Of a stretch of DNA of 64,000 nt, positions 17,051 to 27,560 are shown piece after piece. Below the pieces are notes generated by a model. The model was given only the letters and a program-made list of their open reading frames with translations. It did no database searches and was not told the DNA's origin. The stretch comes from Corynebacterium zhongnanshanii (GTDB lineage: Bacteria; Actinomycetota; Actinomycetes; Mycobacteriales; Mycobacteriaceae). The translations under genes and the position numbers were made by a program. The stretch's first letter is position 1; each line of letters starts with the position of its first letter. Where the stretch lies: positions 1,674,001 to 1,738,000 of the forward strand of contig NZ_CP061033.1 in the NCBI RefSeq assembly GCF_014490575.1, given 5' to 3'.

Positions 17051-17677
17051 ATGGCAGGAACATCTCCCCGTCTGGTGCTGGCGAGCACGTCCGCGTCACG
17101 GCTGTCTATTCTGCGCAGCGCCGGGGTGGAGCCGGAGGTGGCTCCCAGCGGGGTTGACGAGGATGCGGTGGTCGCGGCCCTGCACAACCCCTCCCCCGAG
17201 GACGTGGTCCGCGCCCTGGCCACGGCGAAGGCGCGGTCGGTGGCGCAGACTTATGAGGCAGAAGAACTCCCCGAAGGTCTGGTGATCGTCGGCGCTGATT
17301 CGATGCTGCTCATCGACGGGGAGTTGCAGGGCAAGCCGCATACGGAGGAAGAAACCATCCGACGCTGGCGCAACCAGCGAGGGCGGACCGCAGAGCTGAT
17401 CACGGGTCACGCGATGATGGCCGAGTCAGTGGTGTTCACTGAGGTATCCCGCACCCGAATCCAGTTCGCCCAGGCAACCGACGAGGACATCGCGGCCTAC
17501 GCCGCCACCGGCGAGCCCTTCGGCTGCGCCGGGGCGTTCACCCTGGAGGCCCTCGGCGGATGGTTTATCGACCGGATCGAGGGGGACCCGTCCAGCGTGA
17601 TCGGGCTGTCCTTGCCGGTGCTACGCCGGGGCCTGACGGTGTTCGGCTATAACGTCAGCCAGTTCTGGAACCGCTAG
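17051..17677 (+). CDS. maf: Maf-type nucleoside triphosphate pyrophosphatase
   Basis: 208 residues. Motifs: LASTSASRLSIL near the N-terminus, GVDED, GADSMLLIDGELQGKP, and GEPFGCAGAFTLE toward the C-terminus. Maf proteins hydrolyse non-canonical or canonical nucleotides and affect septum formation. It belongs to the dtsR2-accE-maf run (16 nt after accE, GGGGAAAGG upstream of ATG). Its stop overlaps the stop of the convergent Cj0069-like gene within CTAG. Confidence 0.92.
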   Translation: MAGTSPRLVLASTSASRLSILRSAGVEPEVAPSGVDEDAVVAALHNPSPEDVVRALATAKARSVAQTYEAEELPEGLVIVGADSMLLIDGELQGKPHTEEETIRRWRNQRGRTAELITGHAMMAESVVFTEVSRTRIQFAQATDEDIAAYAATGEPFGCAGAFTLEALGGWFIDRIEGDPSSVIGLSLPVLRRGLTVFGYNVSQFWNR

Positions 17678-18738
17678 GCTCCCTTCGCCTGCTCGCAGCG
17701 CTTGATGGCTTCCTCGGCGACCAGTTCCTGGATGCCCATGTCCAGCTCAGAGGTGAAGCCCACGCAAGAGCAGTTGATTTCGCCCAACACGTAGGTATCC
17801 GAGCCATCCTCTGCGGTGTCCAACATGAAGTCCGCCGTCCAGATCAGCGGGATGTTGTCGCCGCCCAGCTTCTCGGCGATGACGGGGCGCACGTCGGCGA
17901 ACATGTCCACCAGCTCCTGCCAGGCTTCCGGCTTGTCGTAGGTGTACTTCGCGCCGGAGAACAGGGTGGCGGAGAAGTTGTCGCCACCCTCGGCTGGCTT
18001 CTTGTGCACCACGAACACAGGGTGTGGGCCCACCATGAGGATGCGGATCTCGCCCTCCACGATGCGGGGCATGAAGCGCATGTCCACCAGCATGCCGTTG
18101 TCGCCCACGATGTACTGCTCGCAGAAGGTCATGAAGTCGCCCAGCTCGCGGATTTCCGTGTGGTTGTCCACGGCCTCGGTGCACTTGAGCTTGGTGTCCA
18201 GTGGAAGCTCCGTGCCCGGCTCGATGCTCTGCGCCAGTTCCTTATCTTCCAGTTGCACGCGCCAGATGCCGGAGCCGGTGGATCCGCGGTTCTGCTTCAG
18301 CACACGCTCGCCGTAGGACAGGGAGGTGGGGAACGTCTTGTGGAGTTCGTCCACCTTGTAGTATGCCACCGTGTCCGACGGCACCAGGTCCGTGGAGTTC
18401 AGCTTCACCAGAGCGTCCTTGGCGCCGTAGGCCATCATTTCCTCTGGGGTGGACATGCCCACCAGGCCGGCCTCCTCGGAGAGCTTAGTGAGCATCTCGA
18501 AGTACACCTTCTCGCCGCCGGGGATGTGGCCGGGGTTCACGCGGGAGATGTAGCCGTCGTAGGTCTCGGCGACGTCGGCGTAGATTTCGTCAGCCTTGTC
18601 TGGATCGAAGTAGACAACCTCGGCGCCCCACCCTTTGTCGCGGATTGCGTTGACGATGGGCATGGTGTCCCTGCGGTGACCGTCTTCCCCTTTGTCGTTT
18701 CCACCCTGAACTTCAAAAACAACAATATTCTTGTGCAC
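17674..18738 (-). CDS. Cj0069-family protein (ATP-grasp-like)
   Basis: 354 residues from GTG 18738, preceded by AGAAAGG at good distance. The frame is open further upstream, but that stretch lies in the divergent promoter region and has no ribosome site. The N-terminus (NIVVFEVQGGNDKGEDGHRR) and segments such as LKQNRGSTGSGIWRV, DMRFMPRIVEGEIRILM and GEINCSCVGF suggest an ATP-grasp-like nucleotide-binding ligase, the pattern of the Campylobacter Cj0069 family. No biochemical role is known to me. It is convergent with maf and divergent from thtR. Confidence 0.75.
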   Translation of the reverse strand: MHKNIVVFEVQGGNDKGEDGHRRDTMPIVNAIRDKGWGAEVVYFDPDKADEIYADVAETYDGYISRVNPGHIPGGEKVYFEMLTKLSEEAGLVGMSTPEEMMAYGAKDALVKLNSTDLVPSDTVAYYKVDELHKTFPTSLSYGERVLKQNRGSTGSGIWRVQLEDKELAQSIEPGTELPLDTKLKCTEAVDNHTEIRELGDFMTFCEQYIVGDNGMLVDMRFMPRIVEGEIRILMVGPHPVFVVHKKPAEGGDNFSATLFSGAKYTYDKPEAWQELVDMFADVRPVIAEKLGGDNIPLIWTADFMLDTAEDGSDTYVLGEINCSCVGFTSELDMGIQELVAEEAIKRCEQAKGA

Positions 18739-18883
18739 TGCATATGCCTTTCTGGTGAGCAGGATCGGTGGTACCCGTTCCTCTACTATCCAATTGTAAT
18801 CCGGTTTAACCTCTACTATTTCCGCACAAACTGTGTCACGCACTACACTATGAGGCATCCACTGCACAGGAAGGCGGTTCATC

Positions 18884-19768
18884 ATGGGAATCGAAGCCGA
18901 CCCCAGCCCACACCTCGCACAGTACGCGAACGCAAACAAGCTGGTCACGAACGCGTGGCTGGGGGCGAAGCTGGGCACGCCGGGCTTAAAAGTCATCGAG
19001 AGTAACGAGGATTCGATGCTCTATGACATTGGCCACATCCCCACGGCTATCCGCCTGAATTGGAAGCAGGAACTGTCCGATCAGATTCACCGTGATGTGA
19101 TCGGCATAACTGATTTCACGGCCATGATGGAGGAAAAAGGAATCTCCCGTTCGGACACCGTGGTTATTTATGGCAATCACGCGAATCTGTGGGCCATTTA
19201 CACCCTGTGGATCTTCGAGCTATTCGGCCATCCAGACGTGCGCCTGCTCGACGGCGGCCGTGACGCGTGGATGCAGGAGGAACGGGAAATCTCCTACTCC
19301 GTGCCCACGCTGCCGGCGTCGACCTATTCGGTCAATCAGAGGGACGACGCCGCAGATCGCATCTTCGTCGACGAGTTGCGCGAACGTCTGGATGACATTC
19401 AAATCATCGACCTGCGCGAGCCGGAGGACTTCGCCGGGCAGGAGCAGGGCCGCGGGGCGATCGGCACCGGGGGCATCCCGACCGCCCGCACGGGCCACAT
19501 TCCCGGCGCGATCAACCTGGACACGAATGCGTGCCTGCTGCCAAACTCCCGCTTCGCCACCACGGAGCATCTGAAGAGGATTCATGAGCACCTGGACCCG
19601 AACAAGACCACCGTGGTGTATTGCGTGGACGGCGGGCGGGCCGCGCAGCACTGGTTCATTCTGAAGCATCTGCTGGGGTGGAAGGACGTGCGTGTGTACG
19701 ACGGCTCGTGGATTGAGTGGGGCAACATGATGCGCGTGCCGATCGAGCGTGGCGCTGGCCAGGAATGA
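18884..19768 (+). CDS. thtR: Thiosulfate sulfurtransferase (tandem rhodanese)
   Basis: 294 residues, two rhodanese domains (about 17-140 and 157-290). The second carries the active-site Cys247 in VVYCVDGGRA; the first has an Asn/His loop (YGNHAN) and is inactive, as usual. It transfers sulfane sulfur from thiosulfate to cyanide or thiol acceptors. A strong AGGAAGGCGG precedes the ATG. The gene precedes accBC, as in C. glutamicum, though 129 bp separate them and accBC probably has its own promoter. Confidence 0.92.
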   Translation: MGIEADPSPHLAQYANANKLVTNAWLGAKLGTPGLKVIESNEDSMLYDIGHIPTAIRLNWKQELSDQIHRDVIGITDFTAMMEEKGISRSDTVVIYGNHANLWAIYTLWIFELFGHPDVRLLDGGRDAWMQEEREISYSVPTLPASTYSVNQRDDAADRIFVDELRERLDDIQIIDLREPEDFAGQEQGRGAIGTGGIPTARTGHIPGAINLDTNACLLPNSRFATTEHLKRIHEHLDPNKTTVVYCVDGGRAAQHWFILKHLLGWKDVRVYDGSWIEWGNMMRVPIERGAGQE

Positions 19769-19897
19769 CACAGCGATGTAGCAATTCATCCACCCTTTTC
19801 GATAAAGAACGTGTAACGTCAGAAAGTTGAATTGGACACTAGACGCTGACACTAAAGCTGCGGTTAGAGGCTGGCACAACAGGCTGGAGGAGAGCAC

Positions 19898-21676
19898 GTG
19901 ACGGAGCAGGCACGGAAGATCACCAAGGTACTCATCGCCAACAGGGGCGAGATTGCTGTACGAGTGATTCGCGCTGCACGCGACGAGAATATCACCAGCG
20001 TTGCAGTGTATGCAGAGCCGGACGCGGACGCGCCGTTCGTACGCATGGCCGACGAGGCCTTCGCGCTGGGTGGCCAGACGTCCGCCGAGTCCTACCTGGA
20101 CATGGACAAGATCATCCACGCGGCCACGTCCACGGGTGCCGACGCAGTGCACCCCGGCTACGGATTCCTGTCCGAGAATGCGGAGTTCGCGCAGGCTGTG
20201 ACCGACGCCGGCCTGATCTGGATTGGGCCATCACCGGAGTCCATCCGGCTTCTGGGTGACAAGGTCACCGCGCGCAATATTGCGAAGAAGGTCAATGCGC
20301 CGATGGCTCCGGGTACGGAGGATCCCGTGTCCACCGCGGAGGACGTAGTGGCGTTCGCAGAGGAGCACGGGCTGCCGGTGGCTATTAAGGCGTCCTTCGG
20401 TGGCGGTGGCCGCGGCATGAAGGTGGCCTACACGATGGAGGAGATTCCGGACCTGTTTGAGTCCGCTACCCGTGAGGCCATCACCGCGTTCGGCCGTGGC
20501 GAGTGTTTTGTGGAGCGCTACCTGGATAAGGCGCGCCACGTGGAGGCGCAGATTCTGGCGGATAAGCACGGCAATATTGTGGTGGGGTCCACGCGTGATT
20601 GCTCGCTGCAGCGCCGTTTCCAGAAGCTGGTGGAAGAGGCTCCGGCGCCGTTTTTGAGCGAGGAGCAAAATGCGCGCATCTACGAGTCCGCGAAGGCTAT
20701 CTGCCGGGAGGCTGGCTACTACGGGGCGGGCACGGTGGAGTACCTGGTGGCGTCCGATGGGTTGATCTCCTTCCTGGAGGTCAACACGCGCCTGCAGGTG
20801 GAGCACCCCGTGACCGAGCAGGTCACGGGCCTGGACCTGGTGCGCGAGCAGTTCCGCATCGCCGAGGGCGAGGCTCTGCGGCTCACCGACGACCCGGAGA
20901 TCCGGGGCCACGCCATCGAGTTCCGCATTAACGGCGAGGATGCGGCGAACAACTTTATGCCGGCACCGGGACGCATCACCACCTACCGCGAGCCTGCGGG
21001 CCCTGGCGTGCGTGTGGACTCCGGCATCGAGGAAGGCGCCCTGATCGGCGGCCAGTTTGATTCCATGCTGGCCAAGCTGATTGTCACGGGCGCGACCCGC
21101 GAGGAAGCCATCCGCCGCTCCCTGCGCGCGCTCAGCGAGTTCGACGTGGAGGGCCTTCCGACGGTCATCCCGTTCCACCAGGCGATCTTGCAAGACCCGG
21201 CCTTCGCTGCCGAGGACGGCACCTACAAGGTCTACACCCGCTGGATCGAAGAGGAGTGGGACAACCAGCTGGAGGCTGCGGATGACGTGTCTGAGGAGGA
21301 CAGCGCCGACGCCTCCGCGCTGCCACCCGAACTCATCGTTGTGGAAGTCAACGGCAAGCGCGTTGAGGTGAAAGTGCCCGGCGAGCTGGTCGCGGGCCAG
21401 GGTGGCGTGCAGCGCGCCGTGCGCCGACGCTCCGCCAGCGGATCCATCGCCATCACCGGCGATACCGTGGCAGCACCGATGCAGGGCACGGTCATCAAGG
21501 TGGATGTCGAGGAAGGCCAAACCGTTGCCGAGGGTGACATCCTGCTGGTCCTGGAGGCCATGAAGATGGAAAACGCCGTGAAGGCACACAAGTCCGGTGT
21601 GGTCACCAACCTCAGCGTGACCGCAGGGACCGGCGTGACGAAGAACTTCGCCATGCTTGAGATCCTGTCGGACTAG
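19898..21676 (+). CDS. accBC: Acyl-CoA carboxylase alpha subunit (biotin carboxylase + carrier)
   Basis: 592 residues, GTG start at 19898 with CTGGAGGAG upstream. Biotin carboxylase: N-terminal [21 protein letters not shown]-grasp glycine loop [13 protein letters not shown], catalytic [14 protein letters not shown] and the RINGEDA region. The C-terminal carrier domain has biotinyl-Lys556 in [10 protein letters not shown]. It carboxylates biotin for all acyl-CoA carboxylases of the cell, working with DtsR/AccD subunits encoded here or elsewhere. BirA (14.6-15.4 kb) is the expected modifying enzyme. glpK follows after 12 nt and may be co-transcribed. Confidence 0.97.
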   Translation: MTEQARKITKVLIANRGEIAVRVIRAARDENITSVAVYAEPDADAPFVRMADEAFALGGQTSAESYLDMDKIIHAATSTGADAVHPGYGFLSENAEFAQAVTDAGLIWIGPSPESIRLLGDKVTARNIAKKVNAPMAPGTEDPVSTAEDVVAFAEEHGLPVAIKASFGGGGRGMKVAYTMEEIPDLFESATREAITAFGRGECFVERYLDKARHVEAQILADKHGNIVVGSTRDCSLQRRFQKLVEEAPAPFLSEEQNARIYESAKAICREAGYYGAGTVEYLVASDGLISFLEVNTRLQVEHPVTEQVTGLDLVREQFRIAEGEALRLTDDPEIRGHAIEFRINGEDAANNFMPAPGRITTYREPAGPGVRVDSGIEEGALIGGQFDSMLAKLIVTGATREEAIRRSLRALSEFDVEGLPTVIPFHQAILQDPAFAAEDGTYKVYTRWIEEEWDNQLEAADDVSEEDSADASALPPELIVVEVNGKRVEVKVPGELVAGQGGVQRAVRRRSASGSIAITGDTVAAPMQGTVIKVDVEEGQTVAEGDILLVLEAMKMENAVKAHKSGVVTNLSVTAGTGVTKNFAMLEILSD

Positions 21677-21688
21677 GCTCAGGACCCC

Positions 21689-23239
21689 ATGGACAACCTG
21701 GCTAACCAGCTCAGCGAGCAATTCGCACGATGGACCACCGGCCGCCGTGGATACGTCATGGCGATCGACCAAGGCACCACCTCCACCCGATCGATCGTGT
21801 TCAACGCCCACGGCGAGATCGTCACCAGCTCCCAGCTGGAACACCGGCAGATCCTCCCCCACCCCGGGTGGCTGGAACACGACCCCGAGGAGATCCGCAA
21901 GAATGTACGGCGCGTGCTGGCGGACTCCGCGGCCCAAGCGGACATCACCACCCACGACATCGCCGCGCTGGGCATCACCAACCAACGCGAAACCACCATC
22001 GTGTGGGAGCGGGAGACCGGCCGGCCCATCTACAACGCCATCGTGTGGCAGGACACCCGCACGGATCCGATCATCAACCGTCTGACCGAGGAGCAGAAGA
22101 AGACGTTTCGCCGGAAGACGGGACTGCCGGCGTCGACATATTTCGCAGGTCCGAAGATCCGCTGGATTTTGGACCACGTCGAGGGAGCTCAGGAACGGGC
22201 AGAACGTGGCGAGCTGGTGTTCGGCACCATCGACACGTGGCTGGTGTGGGATTTGGCGCGCAAGAATAAACGGTACGTCCACATCACGGATGTGACGAAC
22301 GCGTCCCGCACCATGCTGATGAACCTGGAGACGCTGGACTGGGACCAGGAACTGCTGGACATTCTGGACATTCCCCGCGCGATGCTTCCCGAGATCGTGA
22401 GCTCCTCTGAGGTGGTGGCCCGTGTCCAGCGCAAGGGGCCGCTGCACGGCGTGCCCATCGCGGGCATCCTGGGGGATCAGCAAGCCGCCAGCTTCGGGCA
22501 GGCCTGCCACCGGCCCGGCGAGGCGAAAAACACCTACGGCACCGGCAACTTCCTGCTGCTCAACACAGGCACCACCCCGCAGTTCTCCGAGCACGGGCTG
22601 CTGACCACGGTGGCCTACCGGATCGGCCAGCAGCCGGCCGTGTATGCGCTAGAAGGGTCCATCGCGGTGACCGGGTCCCTGGTTCAGTGGCTGCGGGACA
22701 ACCTGGGGTTCTTCAACCAGGCGCGCGACATCGAGCCGCTCGCCCGCTCCGTGGAGGATAACGGCGGCTGCTACATCGTGCCGGCGTTCACCGGGTTGCT
22801 GGCCCCGCACTGGCGGCCCGAGGCCCGCGGCGTGATCACGGGGCTCACGCGCTACGTCACGAAGGCGCACCTGGCGCGAGCGGCGCTGGAATCCACCGCG
22901 TTTCAAACCCGCGAGGTTGTGGAGGCGATGAACAAGGACTCCGGCGTGCCACTCAAAGCTCTGAAGGTGGATGGCGGCATGGTGGAAAACACTTTGCTCA
23001 TGCAGATCCAGGCCAACCAGCTGGGCGTGCCCGTGACTGTGCCGAAGGTCTCCGAAACCACCGCGCTGGGCGCGGCCTTCGCAGCCGGGTTGGCCGTGGG
23101 CTTCTTCCCCAGCCTGGACGCCATCTGGGATCTGTGGCAGGAGAAGTGCACGTATTCTCCGGACATCAGCCCCGAAGTGCGCGATGCGGAGTTTGCGCAA
23201 TGGACCAAGGCGGTGCAGCGGACGTTTGACTGGGCTTAG
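21689..23239 (+). CDS. glpK: Glycerol kinase
   Basis: 516 residues of the FGGY family: ATP-binding [54 protein letters not shown] and [14 protein letters not shown], and C-terminal [14 protein letters not shown]. It phosphorylates glycerol to glycerol-3-phosphate. About 20 residues precede the usual start of the fold (GYVMAIDQG), so an ATG at 21758 is an alternative. Its position 12 nt after accBC ties glycerol use to lipid synthesis. No glpF or glpD neighbours are present. Confidence 0.95.
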   Translation: MDNLANQLSEQFARWTTGRRGYVMAIDQGTTSTRSIVFNAHGEIVTSSQLEHRQILPHPGWLEHDPEEIRKNVRRVLADSAAQADITTHDIAALGITNQRETTIVWERETGRPIYNAIVWQDTRTDPIINRLTEEQKKTFRRKTGLPASTYFAGPKIRWILDHVEGAQERAERGELVFGTIDTWLVWDLARKNKRYVHITDVTNASRTMLMNLETLDWDQELLDILDIPRAMLPEIVSSSEVVARVQRKGPLHGVPIAGILGDQQAASFGQACHRPGEAKNTYGTGNFLLLNTGTTPQFSEHGLLTTVAYRIGQQPAVYALEGSIAVTGSLVQWLRDNLGFFNQARDIEPLARSVEDNGGCYIVPAFTGLLAPHWRPEARGVITGLTRYVTKAHLARAALESTAFQTREVVEAMNKDSGVPLKALKVDGGMVENTLLMQIQANQLGVPVTVPKVSETTALGAAFAAGLAVGFFPSLDAIWDLWQEKCTYSPDISPEVRDAEFAQWTKAVQRTFDWA

Positions 23240-23254
23240 GTTGGCTTGAGTAAG

Positions 23255-23274
23255 TTTGAGGGGTAGCCCTCAAA
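23255..23274. terminator. Perfect 8-bp hairpin after glpK
   Basis: TTTGAGGG-GTAG-CCCTCAAA is a perfect stem with a 4-nt loop, 15 nt after the glpK stop. There is no T-run on either side, so it is either a weak terminator or an RNA-end stabiliser. Because it also lies 12 nt upstream of the TATAGT -10 of the next gene, it could alternatively be an operator. Confidence 0.45.
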
Positions 23275-23298
23275 AAGCTCTGGATATATAGTGGATTC

Positions 23299-23892
23299 AT
23301 GATCAATCCCGGCGACAGCGCTTCTCACCCCACGGCACATGGAGCCCATTCCCACGTTCGCATTTCCGACGCGGAGCGGACCACCGCCATCGAAGCCCTG
23401 GGATCTCACTTCGCCGAAGGTAGGCTTGACCTGCAGGAATACGACGAGCGTATCAGCTCTGCCACCGAGGCTCGCACCCAGCAGGAACTGGACCACCTCT
23501 TCACTGATCTTCCCGCGCTCACCAAAGACTCAGCACTGATGCCGATGTACTCCGCGGCCGATCTGGAGCGAGCCAGCAACTCGGGGCACAAAACTAAAGC
23601 GGGATTGCTGGCGCTCACCACCGTGGGGTCGCTGGTCTTGACGAGTGTTGCGGGGAGCTTCTTGTGGCTGTTTCTGATCCCCACGGCATTTATCTTGCTC
23701 TACATGCTGAACGTTGGCCCCGCCTCATGGCATGCCCCGAGCCCCCGCCAGCTGGAACGCCAACGCCTCCAGGCCTTCAAGGCGGAGCAGAAACTCAACC
23801 AGATAAAGCGGCGGGCGATCCGTAAGGAAATCGGTAGCGACCTGACCGAATCTGCGATGCGCTTTGCGCACGAGCGCATTAGGCGTCGCTGA
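23299..23892 (+). CDS. DUF1707 membrane protein
   Basis: 197 residues. The N-terminal DUF1707 domain (RISDAERTTAIEALGSHFAE, then GRLDLQEYDERI) spans about residues 14-70. It is followed by two hydrophobic segments (about 102-120 and 121-138) and a basic, coiled tail (LERQRLQAFKAEQKLNQIKR). Such proteins are common in actinobacteria and their role is unknown. TATAGT (23287-23292) lies 6 nt before the ATG and there is no Shine-Dalgarno, so a leaderless transcript is likely. The 3' end overlaps the convergent amidohydrolase gene by 14 bp. Confidence 0.85.
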   Translation: MINPGDSASHPTAHGAHSHVRISDAERTTAIEALGSHFAEGRLDLQEYDERISSATEARTQQELDHLFTDLPALTKDSALMPMYSAADLERASNSGHKTKAGLLALTTVGSLVLTSVAGSFLWLFLIPTAFILLYMLNVGPASWHAPSPRQLERQRLQAFKAEQKLNQIKRRAIRKEIGSDLTESAMRFAHERIRRR

Positions 23893-25093
23893 TACTCAGC
23901 CCCGACACGCACTGATCCAGCGTGGAGGCGAACAGGCGCACGCCGATGGACAGGGCGCGCTCATCGAAGACAATATCCGGCTGGTGCAGATCCGGCCGGT
24001 GCTCCCCCGTGCCGTCCCAGCAGCCCAAGCGCGCCATGGAGCCGGATACTTCCTCCAGGTACCAGCTGAAGTCCTCACCGCCACTGGACTGGGATGCTTC
24101 CTTCAAGGCCAGAGGATCAATCTGGTTCACCGCTTGCGCCAGCAGGGCGGTGGCCACATCACTGTTGTTCACCGGTGGCACGCCTTTGGTGTAGATGACC
24201 TCCACATCTGCGCCGGTGGGGGCCACAATCTGTTCCACCAGGGAGCGGATCATGTCCTCGGACTTCCGCCACACAGAGGTCTGCATCGTCCGCACTGTAC
24301 CCAGCAGGCGGATCTCCCGCGGAATGGCGTTGAACGTCTTTCCACCATTGATGGAGCCGAACGCCACCACGGTTCCGCTGCGGGGATCCACCGTGCGACC
24401 CACCATGCCCGGAAGTTGCGTAAGCAGCAAGCCTGCGGCATAGCCCAGGTCCGCGGTCATGTGCGGACGGGAGGTGTGCCCACCGTGGCCGCGCAGCACG
24501 ATCTCCACCACGTCGGAGGCAGAGGTAATAGCGCCGGTGCGCACGCCGATCTCTCCCGTGCGCAGCTTCGGCTCACAGTGCACCGCGAAGATCTGGGTCA
24601 CGCCCTCCAGCACGCCCGAGGCGATGGCGTCCACCGCACCACCGTCCATGACCTCCTCGGCAGGCTGGAAAATACAGCGCACGCGCACGCCCAGGGCATC
24701 CGCCCCATAGCACTGGGTAAACTGCGCCAACGCCACCGCCAACGCCAACACAATCGCGGTATGCATATCGTGACCACACGCATGCATCACACCGGGTTTC
24801 TGCGAGGCGAACTCTAGTCCGGTTTCTTCGAAGACGGGGAGGGCGTCGATATCCCCGCGGAAAGCAATGATCGGCCCCGTGGCAGGGCCCACGTCCACCC
24901 GCACCCCCTTGTGCGGCAGGACCACGGGATCGAGCCCCGCAGCGGACAACGTCTCCACGATGAACTGGGTGGTCTGCGTCTCGTGGTGGGATAGTTCAGG
25001 GTTGCGGTGCAGATGCCGGCGCCACTCGATGACCTTCGGCTCGTGATTAGCTAACCATTCAGTGACAAAGGCTGAAACTGATAGGGCGCTCAC
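23879..25093 (-). CDS. M20-family metal-dependent amidohydrolase
   Basis: 404 residues from GTG 25093, with GGAAGGAAG upstream. Family motifs: WRRHLHRNPELSHHE, AFRGDIDALPV and the metal-binding HACGHDMHTA, then a lid domain and late HTSRPHMTADLG. It resembles AmiA/HipO/AbgB hydrolases that release amino acids from N-acyl or N-aminobenzoyl derivatives. The substrate is not readable. It is divergent from the PNP gene, an arrangement also seen in other corynebacteria. Confidence 0.92.
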   Translation of the reverse strand: MSALSVSAFVTEWLANHEPKVIEWRRHLHRNPELSHHETQTTQFIVETLSAAGLDPVVLPHKGVRVDVGPATGPIIAFRGDIDALPVFEETGLEFASQKPGVMHACGHDMHTAIVLALAVALAQFTQCYGADALGVRVRCIFQPAEEVMDGGAVDAIASGVLEGVTQIFAVHCEPKLRTGEIGVRTGAITSASDVVEIVLRGHGGHTSRPHMTADLGYAAGLLLTQLPGMVGRTVDPRSGTVVAFGSINGGKTFNAIPREIRLLGTVRTMQTSVWRKSEDMIRSLVEQIVAPTGADVEVIYTKGVPPVNNSDVATALLAQAVNQIDPLALKEASQSSGGEDFSWYLEEVSGSMARLGCWDGTGEHRPDLHQPDIVFDERALSIGVRLFASTLDQCVSGLSISDA

Positions 25094-25152
25094 TGCACTT
25101 CCTTCCCAAGACGTAGACCCCTATCGTAGCGCCCTGCGGTAGCGTGGGAAAC

Positions 25153-25962
25153 ATGAGTACGACCTTTGACCCTTATGAGCAGGCTTCTCAGGCGGCCGCG
25201 CAGATCATGGACAAATCCGGCTACGAGGCCGTTGACCTGGCCATTGTGCTGGGATCCGGCTGGAAGCCCGCCGCCGATATCCTGCTGCGCGGCGCCGACG
25301 TCCAGGAGTTCCCCATGGCGGAGTTCCCCGGTTTCCTGCCGCCCACTGCCGAGGGACACGGGGGAACCCTGCGTCTGGCGACGATCGGGTCCCAGCGCGT
25401 GCTGGTTCTGCTGGGCCGTACCCACCCCTATGAAGGACACGAGCTGTGGCGCTCCGTCCACGCCGTGCGCACGGCCGCGGCGGCAGGCGCGAAGCGCGTG
25501 GTGCTCACCAATGCCGCCGGCGGGCTGATCGACGGCATGCGCGTAGGCGAAGCGGTGTTGATCTCTGACCACATTAACTTCACCGCCAAAACGCCCTTGG
25601 TGGGCGCGCGCTTCGTGAACCTGGTGGACGCGTATTCGCCCGAGCTGCGGGAGACCATGACCCAGATGCGCCCCGGCATGCGCCAGGCCGTGTACGCCAT
25701 GATGCCCGGACCACAGTACGAAACCCCGGCGGAGATCCACATGCTGCGCACCCTGGGCGCCGGGCTGGTGGGCATGTCCACGGTCTATGAGACCATCGCC
25801 AGCCGCGAGGCCGGCATGGACGTCCTGGGCATTTCCCTGGTCACGAACCTTGCCGCAGGCATGACCGGCGAGGCACTAAACCATGAAGAGGTGCTCCAGG
25901 CCGGCAAGGATGCCGCCGAGGACATGGGCGGCCTGCTGGCGCAGCTGGTGGCCAGCCTGTAG
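25153..25962 (+). CDS. Purine nucleoside phosphorylase
   Basis: 269 residues from ATG 25153. The GTG at 25144 is less likely because a TANNNT box (TAGCGT, 25140-25145) would place the transcript start at the ATG. Motifs of the trimeric (MTAP/PunA) type: [37 protein letters not shown] and [19 protein letters not shown]. It splits purine nucleosides to base plus (deoxy)ribose-1-phosphate. The following phosphohexomutase-family gene could in principle handle pentose-1-phosphate, which would explain the pairing. Adenosine deaminase and upp nearby fit nucleoside salvage. Confidence 0.93.
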   Translation: MSTTFDPYEQASQAAAQIMDKSGYEAVDLAIVLGSGWKPAADILLRGADVQEFPMAEFPGFLPPTAEGHGGTLRLATIGSQRVLVLLGRTHPYEGHELWRSVHAVRTAAAAGAKRVVLTNAAGGLIDGMRVGEAVLISDHINFTAKTPLVGARFVNLVDAYSPELRETMTQMRPGMRQAVYAMMPGPQYETPAEIHMLRTLGAGLVGMSTVYETIASREAGMDVLGISLVTNLAAGMTGEALNHEEVLQAGKDAAEDMGGLLAQLVASL

Positions 25963-25988
25963 AAGCCGGTCAGTCGCGCTCTCTGGCC

Positions 25989-26014
25989 AACTCTGTCGAA
26001 CTCTTTCGAACTCT
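25989..26014. repeat. 10-bp tandem repeat upstream of the phosphohexomutase gene
   Basis: AACTCTGTCG, AACTCTTTCG and a third AACTCT follow each other with exactly 10-bp periodicity, about 30 bp before the start codon. A helical-turn spacing could place protein contacts on one face of the DNA. No promoter hexamers are convincing here. Confidence 0.4.
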
Positions 26015-26045
26015 CACACACTTGTTTTAAGGCGATGATTTTTTC

Positions 26046-27560
26046 GTGAACTCTTCCCACCCCACGTCCACTACTTCGACGGACTCCCCTGCTCTGCGCT
26101 TCGGCACCGCCGGCCTGCGCGCGTCCGTAGGCCCGGGCCCTGATCAGATGAACGTGTCCACGGTCACGCGCGCCACGGCTGGTGTGGCCAGCTGGCTGGG
26201 TGACAACAAGCGAGTCGCCGTGGGGTACGACGCCCGCTATGGCTCCAGCTCCATGGCCCTGGCCACCGCGCAGGTCTTCGCCGGCGCGGGCTACGAGGTC
26301 ACCTTGATCGGCGAGCCGGCCCCTACCCCGGTGCTGGCGTGGCTGGTGCGCGACCGTGGGCTGGATGCGGGCGTGCAGATCACGGCCTCCCACAACCCCG
26401 CGGGCGATAACGGCTACAAGCTGTACCTGGCCGGCGGTTCTCAGCTGATTTCCCCAGCGGATCGGGAGATCGAGGAGCACATTGCACGCCAGCCCGCCGC
26501 GCCGGAGATCCCGCGGGTGGATGTCATTTCCGTGGATAAATCCGTGGTCACGGGCTATGTCAATGCGTTGTGCAGCAAGGTGGCGAACGGCAATTTGGAT
26601 AAGGCGCAGCTGCGCCGGGACCTGCGTATCGCCTACACGCCGATGCATGGCGTGGGTGGTTCCACGCTGGAGGCTGCGCTGCGCCAGGCTGGTTTTTCGG
26701 ATATTCACGCGGTGACGCAGCAGCGCTGGCCCGATCCTGAGTTCCCCACCGTGGATTTCCCCAATCCGGAGGAGCCGGGGGCGACCGATCTGCTGCTAGA
26801 GCTGGGTAAGCAGTGTGACGCGGATCTGTTGATTGCCTTGGATCCCGACGCCGACCGCTGCGCGGTCGGTATCCCACGGCGCATGTTCCGTGGCGACCAG
26901 ACGGGCCCGTTGCTCGCTGCGCATGTTCTGGAGGAGTATGTGCATGCTGACGCCGAGGCTGCCCCGGTGGTGGCGACCACCGTGGTGAGTTCTCAACTGC
27001 TGTCTGTGTTGGCTGAGGATCGCGGTTGGGATTACCAGGAGACGCTGACCGGTTTTAAGTACCTGTCCAAGGCGGCCGAGGAGCGCCCGGGAGAGCTGGC
27101 CTTCGCGTACGAAGAGGCGCTGGGCACGTGTCCTTTCCCGGATTTGGTGGCGGATAAGGACGGGATCGCCACGGCCTTGGTGACGGCGGTCTGGGCTGCG
27201 GAGTTGAAGGGCCAGGGGCGAAGCCTCACGGATGAGCTGTCCGATCTAGAGGCGACCTATGGCGCGTTCCGCACCACGCAGGTCTCTGTGCGCTACGACT
27301 CGGCGGAACAGGCCGCCGCCACCGCGGAGGAGTTCCGCACGCAGCCTCCAGCGACCCTGGCGGGAGTGGAGTTAGAGGCGGAGCAGACTGACTACGGTGT
27401 GAAGCTCACCGGCAGGGCCGGTGAGCTGCACGCGCGCGTGATCTGCCGGGCCTCCGGCACGGAGCCGAAGGTGAAGTTCTACCTGGAGGTGCACGGCCCT
27501 GCTGACCAGGCGCAGGATGTGGAAGCCCTGCTGGAGAAGCTGGCCGCTGCGCTTAGGTGA
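26046..27560 (+). CDS. pmmB: Phosphomannomutase / phosphoglucomutase-family enzyme
   Basis: 504 residues. Alpha-D-phosphohexomutase domains in order: substrate motif [15 protein letters not shown], phosphoserine loop [15 protein letters not shown], metal loop [12 protein letters not shown], sugar-binding [12 protein letters not shown] and C-terminal [16 protein letters not shown]. It interconverts hexose (or pentose) 1- and 6/5-phosphates. The GTG start at 26046 is tentative because the N-terminus is Ser/Thr-rich and shorter than in relatives. It is 83 nt after the PNP gene and convergent with upp (8-bp overlap). The symbol follows the corynebacterial locus; phosphopentomutase activity is equally possible. 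Confidence 0.88.
   Translation: MNSSHPTSTTSTDSPALRFGTAGLRASVGPGPDQMNVSTVTRATAGVASWLGDNKRVAVGYDARYGSSSMALATAQVFAGAGYEVTLIGEPAPTPVLAWLVRDRGLDAGVQITASHNPAGDNGYKLYLAGGSQLISPADREIEEHIARQPAAPEIPRVDVISVDKSVVTGYVNALCSKVANGNLDKAQLRRDLRIAYTPMHGVGGSTLEAALRQAGFSDIHAVTQQRWPDPEFPTVDFPNPEEPGATDLLLELGKQCDADLLIALDPDADRCAVGIPRRMFRGDQTGPLLAAHVLEEYVHADAEAAPVVATTVVSSQLLSVLAEDRGWDYQETLTGFKYLSKAAEERPGELAFAYEEALGTCPFPDLVADKDGIATALVTAVWAAELKGQGRSLTDELSDLEATYGAFRTTQVSVRYDSAEQAAATAEEFRTQPPATLAGVELEAEQTDYGVKLTGRAGELHARVICRASGTEPKVKFYLEVHGPADQAQDVEALLEKLAAALR

Noticed and set aside
20231..22594. Very long open frame on the minus strand opposite accBC and glpK
   Set aside because: It is the antisense shadow of two well-conserved genes in GC-rich DNA; composition is Arg/His/Gly-rich without any family motif.
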